Shown: positions 59,732 through 64,000 of the stretch, piece by piece
How the letters are laid out: each line of letters opens with the position of its first letter
How positions within the stretch are numbered: position 1 is the first letter of the stretch
From: Sarcocystis neurona
Lineage: Eukaryota > Apicomplexa > Conoidasida > Eucoccidiorida > Sarcocystidae
Reading direction: 5' to 3'
Length of the DNA: 64,000 nucleotides
NCBI GenBank assembly: GCA_000727475.1
Contig: KL647288.1
Span: 5,880,446 to 5,944,445 of the forward strand
The notes under the pieces: model-generated
Seen by the model: the letters and a program-made list of their open reading frames with translations, nothing else
What the model was told of the DNA's origin: nothing
Database searches by the model: none
Made by a program: the position numbers and the translations under genes

Positions 59732-62019
59732 TCACACTGATGCAGACGCACATAAGTGAGCGCACCTCTGCATATATGTATATAGATGTTTAGGCGTAAA
59801 GTGACGAGAAAGGATGAAGAACTTTTTTCGCGCGTTGTGATGCGTCCTTACGCCAAACTTGTCCAGTCTGTCAGACGTCTCGTTCTTCTGGGAAAACTCC
59901 TCCTCGCCGCCTGGTGTTTCCTTCGCTGCGTCAGTCTGTACTACTGCTTCTTCCGTCCGCTGTCGAGTCGTCCGCTGTGGCTGCGCTGTCTCAGGCACAC
60001 CCGTCAGCGCTGCTGCAATCTTTGCTGCGGCAGTCTTTGCTGCAGCCTTTCTGGCGGTTGTCAGTATAGCTGCTGCTGTTTCTCGTGCAGCGGCTTCACG
60101 TGCTGCCGCAGCTGCGGCAGCTTTGGCTGGTTCAGCCTGCCGGTAGGCCTCCTTCTTCGAATACAGGCATTTTGGTGCTGCCGCGGTGGCGTCTGCTGTT
60201 ACTTCGCCAACTCTGTTAGAAGGTATACAGTTGGCTTTCAAGTCGCTCTTGCCGTCAAAAAAAAACACGTCCAGCTGGCGCCCGTCGAAATATCGCCCTC
60301 GGAATAGCTGAACATTCAAAGAATACAAACACGAGCAACTATGTTTCGGTCTACATATATACATATATATATAAATATAATATTTATATATATAATATAT
60401 AATATATATAATATGTATAATATACATGATATATATATATGTATATATATACACATATAGACCTGCAATGGTTGTCGTACAGAATATCTCTGTGCAAATA
60501 TATTAGTGAATATATAGCCTCTCGAAAGTGTTCGCACGCTACCACACGTGCAGGAACGGAAGTACGTAAGCAGGCGCGCCTACTGCGCAAAGCGACGCAC
60601 GTTCATTTGTCGACGTATGCCCATATGAGCGCCCGTCTCTCCACAGACACCAACCACCCATCCGCACGCATTTGACTGCGTCTTTCTCTCTCCATTTGTC
60701 GTGCTTTGTCTGCAATATCACTCGTCTACCGCGTCGGGGAACACAGCGTTTCAATCAATACTCGCCAGGTGAGAATGCGCTTGGGTTGTTCCCGCTGCCG
60801 TCCCGACTGACTGCTTTTTTCGTCGGACGTCCTGCAACGCTGGTGCTCCTCTCCTGCCAGTGAGGCTTCCTGCGGTGTGCTGTTGCGGGGACTGCAACTG
60901 CTGCTGTTGCTGATGCAGGTGGGGCTGCTGCTGCTGCTACCCTTGGCGTTGTTCGTACTTGCTCTCACCTCAGTAATTCGCTCGGCATCTTCGAAGCTCT
61001 TCAGCTTTACGCACGCCAGGCCCTGCACGTGGCGCTACCAATGCCACACACGCCGCATCCACACGTACGTACACATGTGCTTCAGTGTACCTGTTGATGG
61101 ACTTCTCGCTCTACATAACGTATATACCCACCTGCCGCGGCATCCCTCTTCCCTGTCTCACAGCGCAGACCTACACCCGTAGGAATGTGAAAACTTGAAC
61201 GTATATTCAGCCACACACACCGACACACACATACATACAGATTTCGGTGCCGACGCTGCAACACAGCCACCAGAAAAAACCTGCAGCACTTGCTACACGC
61301 TCTTCACTGCTCCTTTTTACGATTCACCCTGTGTATATATCTGTATGTGCTAGTATGTAGATGAACAGGTACCTGTGGATATACGCATAATACATAAAAA
61401 GAAATACCACCTGGCTACATGCGCACTTTTCTGTGTATATGTATGTTGACCTGAATATGGGCGTGTGTGGTCTTACATGCACGCCTACCAACCAGCACAA
61501 GTATACTTTTCATTTTCTTCACCCCACTCCTCCACGGCACGGCACTGTAGTGGTGCCCTCCCTTCCACTGCCCCACACACATGTGTGTGTCCCTGAGAAT
61601 ATATTGCGGATAGACACACATTCTCCTGACAGCTGCACGTGATAAATGTGTACTGCGGCGCAAGAAAAGTCTCCCCACAGAATCTGTGTACGCGTGTTTA
61701 TCTGCTTGGGCAGGATTCGCACAATTATACGTTAAAGAACTACACTTCCATCACTACAGGCGTTCCCCTCAAACTGACTTACGCATATGTCTGCGCGTCT
61801 CACGAAGACACACACATTCCCCTCTCTCTCTCTTTCTGAATATCAATCCATATGCATACGTATATATATTTGGATACTTATTAGAGATCAATATACACAG
61901 GCACACAGAAGGAAAGATACCGGAATGACGGTGACTTTCTCCGGTCGTGCGAACTGGGCAATTTCGTCGAAGAGTTCTTGCCTCAGCTCGTCGTAAAACG
62001 GGTCGCCTTCTTCGTAGAA
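59732..62019 (-). CDS. Tat-SF1/CUS2-like splicing factor, 3' exons (UHM domain)
   Basis: Tat-SF1/CUS2 proteins associate with U2 snRNP during early spliceosome assembly. Three exons in phase 0 read on the minus strand: 62,019-61,921 (YEEGDPFYDELRQELFDEI), 61,022-60,969 (GLACVKLKSFEDAERITE), and 60,307 to about 59,732 (LFRGRYFDGRQLDVFFFDG). Together they form an RRM of the U2AF-homology type, with an acidic first helix and the Arg-Tyr-Phe motif, followed by the DGKSDLK end typical of the second RRM of Tat-SF1. An Ala-rich tail (runs of AAA with Glu/Arg/Thr) and polar sequence follow. RRM1 and the start codon were not found. They may lie upstream within the repetitive 62-64 kb or beyond the window. 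The 3' end is uncertain because a GTAAGG donor lies after residues DKFG. Confidence 0.7.
60355..60470. repeat. AT-only microsatellite in Tat-SF1-like intron
   Basis: Alternating TATA, AATATA and ATATGTATAATA sequence of about 110 bp lies between the second and third identified exons. Confidence 0.85.
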
Positions 62020-62754
62020 CTGCAGGCCCCGCATGTAACGAACAGACACACACACACACACACAGAGACGGGACACGTCAGGATGTCTGCTATCCTGCGC
62101 GTGGACAACTACAGAAAAAATCAAAGAGAACATTTGAAAAGAACGCGGAACCTCGTCAAGCGGGTCACATCATCTCTCCCACGTCGGCGCACACACCCAC
62201 ACATCCCCACAAACGCGCGCGAAGCACAACAGCACCATCAGCGCCCGATCACACCCTCCGGCAGTTGTTGCACCTCCCTCTCTCTTTCTGTGGTGTATAG
62301 GCATTTTTTCCTTCCCTTCCCGCCTATTTACCTGGTATACGCTGTAACTCCATCAACGTGCAAGTCCCCAAAACTCCTGTGCCGTTCACTCTACACACGG
62401 TAGCAGGTTTCATCTCTCCTACTTCTCTACTCGCAGCAGAACACACGCGCTGCTGCGGCGGGGATGCGGCGCCGTCAGCGCGGCAGTTTGCTGTTGCGAC
62501 GGTGCGCCCGACTGTGAGCTCACCCACACGTGGGACCTATACACACCGACGCACAGGCACCCACCACGCATACCCCATACATACACAAACCTCTTTCCTG
62601 CATCTGAAAAAAAAAACCGTCCGTCTCAGCGATGGTGGAGGTTGCGAAGGGTACCTTCTTGTACGCATATACGTCTGTATCCTGTGGTGCACGACTCCAG
62701 GATATCCATGCGACAGATTCAGACACAGCGACACTACTACACTACATACACGTA
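62020..62754. other. Upstream flank of the Tat-SF1-like gene
   Basis: Mixed sequence with a CA run near 62,045. Upstream exons of the minus-strand gene are expected here, but none could be matched to RRM1. A minus-strand segment ending TTACAGCGTATACCAG then GTAAAT (about 62,335) resembles an exon end only. Confidence 0.35.
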
Positions 62755-62910
62755 TAGACACTGTAGTGCCCTACTCCAGGAATGCACTGCTACACTAGTA
62801 CACTGCCACAGTACTAGACTATATATACATACATACACAACGTAGTGCCCTACCATGGCACTGCACTGCCCGACTAGTAATACACTGCCCCAGTAGTACA
62901 CTATATACAC

Positions 62911-62941
<31 letters not shown>

Positions 62942-63175
62942 ATGTAGTACACTGCTATAGTAATCCACTGCTACACTAGTACACTGCCACAGTACTACAC
63001 TATATACATATATATGTGCACACAATGTACTGCACTACTCCAGTAATGCACTGCTACCCTAGTAGTACACTGCTCCACTACTCAATTTTACATACATACA
63101 CACAGCGTAGTGCCCTACTACATCCTTGCAACACTAGCAGTAATACACTGCCACAGGGCTACACTACATACGTCC
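62755..63175 (+). repeat. Degenerate tandem repeat, about 80 bp x 5
   Basis: Units share GTAGTGCCCTACTCCAG-, GCACTGCTACACTAGTA- and CACTGCCACAGTACTACACTATATA-like blocks, starting near 62,761, 62,841, 62,942, 63,024 and 63,105. One unit is lengthened by a TA run at about 62,908-62,935. Confidence 0.8.
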
Positions 63176-63354
63176 CGGCAATGCACTGTGACATCACTAC
63201 GCTCTGCATACATCCATACACAGCGTACTGTCCTCCTACAGCTTGAGGCGTAGAGCGTTAATGGAGTAGTACCAGACGACGTACACATATGGTGTAGTAC
63301 CCGGGAAGTGTGCTACTGTTAGTGTCGCAGTGCGCTGTGACACGCGTCCACCCC

Positions 63355-63395
63355 TACAGTACTACTACTACTGCTACTACTACTACTACGCTCGC
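63355..63395 (+). repeat. ACT triplet microsatellite
   Basis: A near-perfect ACT/CTA triplet run follows the 80-bp array. Confidence 0.85.
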
Positions 63396-63719
63396 TGTAC
63401 ATTGACAGTGTAGCGAAGGACTACAGGAAGGCGCGTTGCTACAGGAGGACACTACCACCACATACTCCACTGCTGCGCAACGCACCAACAACACCACGAG
63501 CACGCCGACACTATTTGATTAACGCACCCTCTACGCCTCAAGCACGTTCGTCCACGCAGATATCGCAGTCAGTCGTGGACCTTGGCCGTGCCTTCGTCCA
63601 CCTGGTGTCTACCACGACGCAGTTACCCTCTGGCTCACGTCGCGGCCTCGCTGACGACCTCTGTGTACCGAACACACATCTATCATCTACTGAAGGACAC
63701 TGGAGCGGCGCCGACTCCT

Positions 63720-63980
63720 TCCCCCCCTGCGCCCACACGTATATACATAGATGTACGCAGGTGCATACGGGTATGCACTAACACATGGATACATATAGAT
63801 ACGTATACATCCTTGCCCATATACGTATATGTAGACAAATATGTACACATAGATTTATACATATACACATATATATATACACACGTACACACATGTATAT
63901 GCACGTACACACGCATGTGCACCGAGAATCACAAAGACGGACAGGTGCACACGTATACGCGTACACACAAGAGAAAGTCA
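63720..63980. repeat. TA/CA microsatellite at window end
   Basis: ATACAC, ATATAC and ACACGTAC repeats run almost to the end of the window. No gene is seen. Confidence 0.75.
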
Positions 63981-64000
63981 GATGTGATGGAAACGTGTGG

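Noticed and set aside
63500..63740. Possible exon on either strand near the window end
   Set aside because: Both strands read as plausible but unrecognised short peptides; neither connects to the Tat-SF1-like gene.

Overview
The window looks like nuclear DNA of a coccidian apicomplexan, most likely an Eimeria species. The evidence is intron-rich protein genes, long CAG/CTG triplet tracts that code for homopolymeric amino-acid runs, and stretches packed with simple repeats (TA, CA/GT, AGT) alternating with quiet, unique stretches. An intraflagellar transport gene fits an organism with flagellated microgametes. Species assignment is inference; no rRNA or other marker is present.

Layout. Positions 1-7,700 are repeat-rich with no gene I can support (CTG minisatellite at about 0.9-2.3 kb, TA/CA microsatellites elsewhere). 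Positions 8,109-23,562 (+) hold one gene for the ribosome-assembly factor BRX1. It is split into about nine exons over 15 kb; its introns are filled with CTG tracts, minisatellites and microsatellites, and one contains a 761-base assembly gap (20,080-20,840). Positions 23.6-26 kb are intergenic. Positions 26,056-37,508 (+) hold IFT140, a subunit of the IFT-A complex, in about 24-25 short exons. It is followed tail-to-tail by an F-box/leucine-rich-repeat-like gene on the minus strand (47,060-38,804). Positions 47-54 kb are a gene-poor, repeat-poor stretch ending in a tandem repeat of about 185 bp. Positions 54,069-56,935 (+) hold a four-exon gene of unknown function. Positions 56.9-59.7 kb are intergenic. 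Positions 62,019-59,732 (-) hold the 3' part of a Tat-SF1/CUS2-like splicing factor with a U2AF-homology motif. The last 2 kb are repetitive.

The genes do not form one pathway: ribosome assembly (BRX1), flagellar transport (IFT140), probable ubiquitin-ligase substrate recognition (F-box protein), pre-mRNA splicing (Tat-SF1-like) and one unknown. They share a mosaic genome style. CAG-type repeats lie in coding exons on the sense strand, while CTG-type repeats lie in BRX1 introns. Exon boundaries were inferred by eye from GT-AG sites, phase agreement and remembered family alignments; no transcript data were available.
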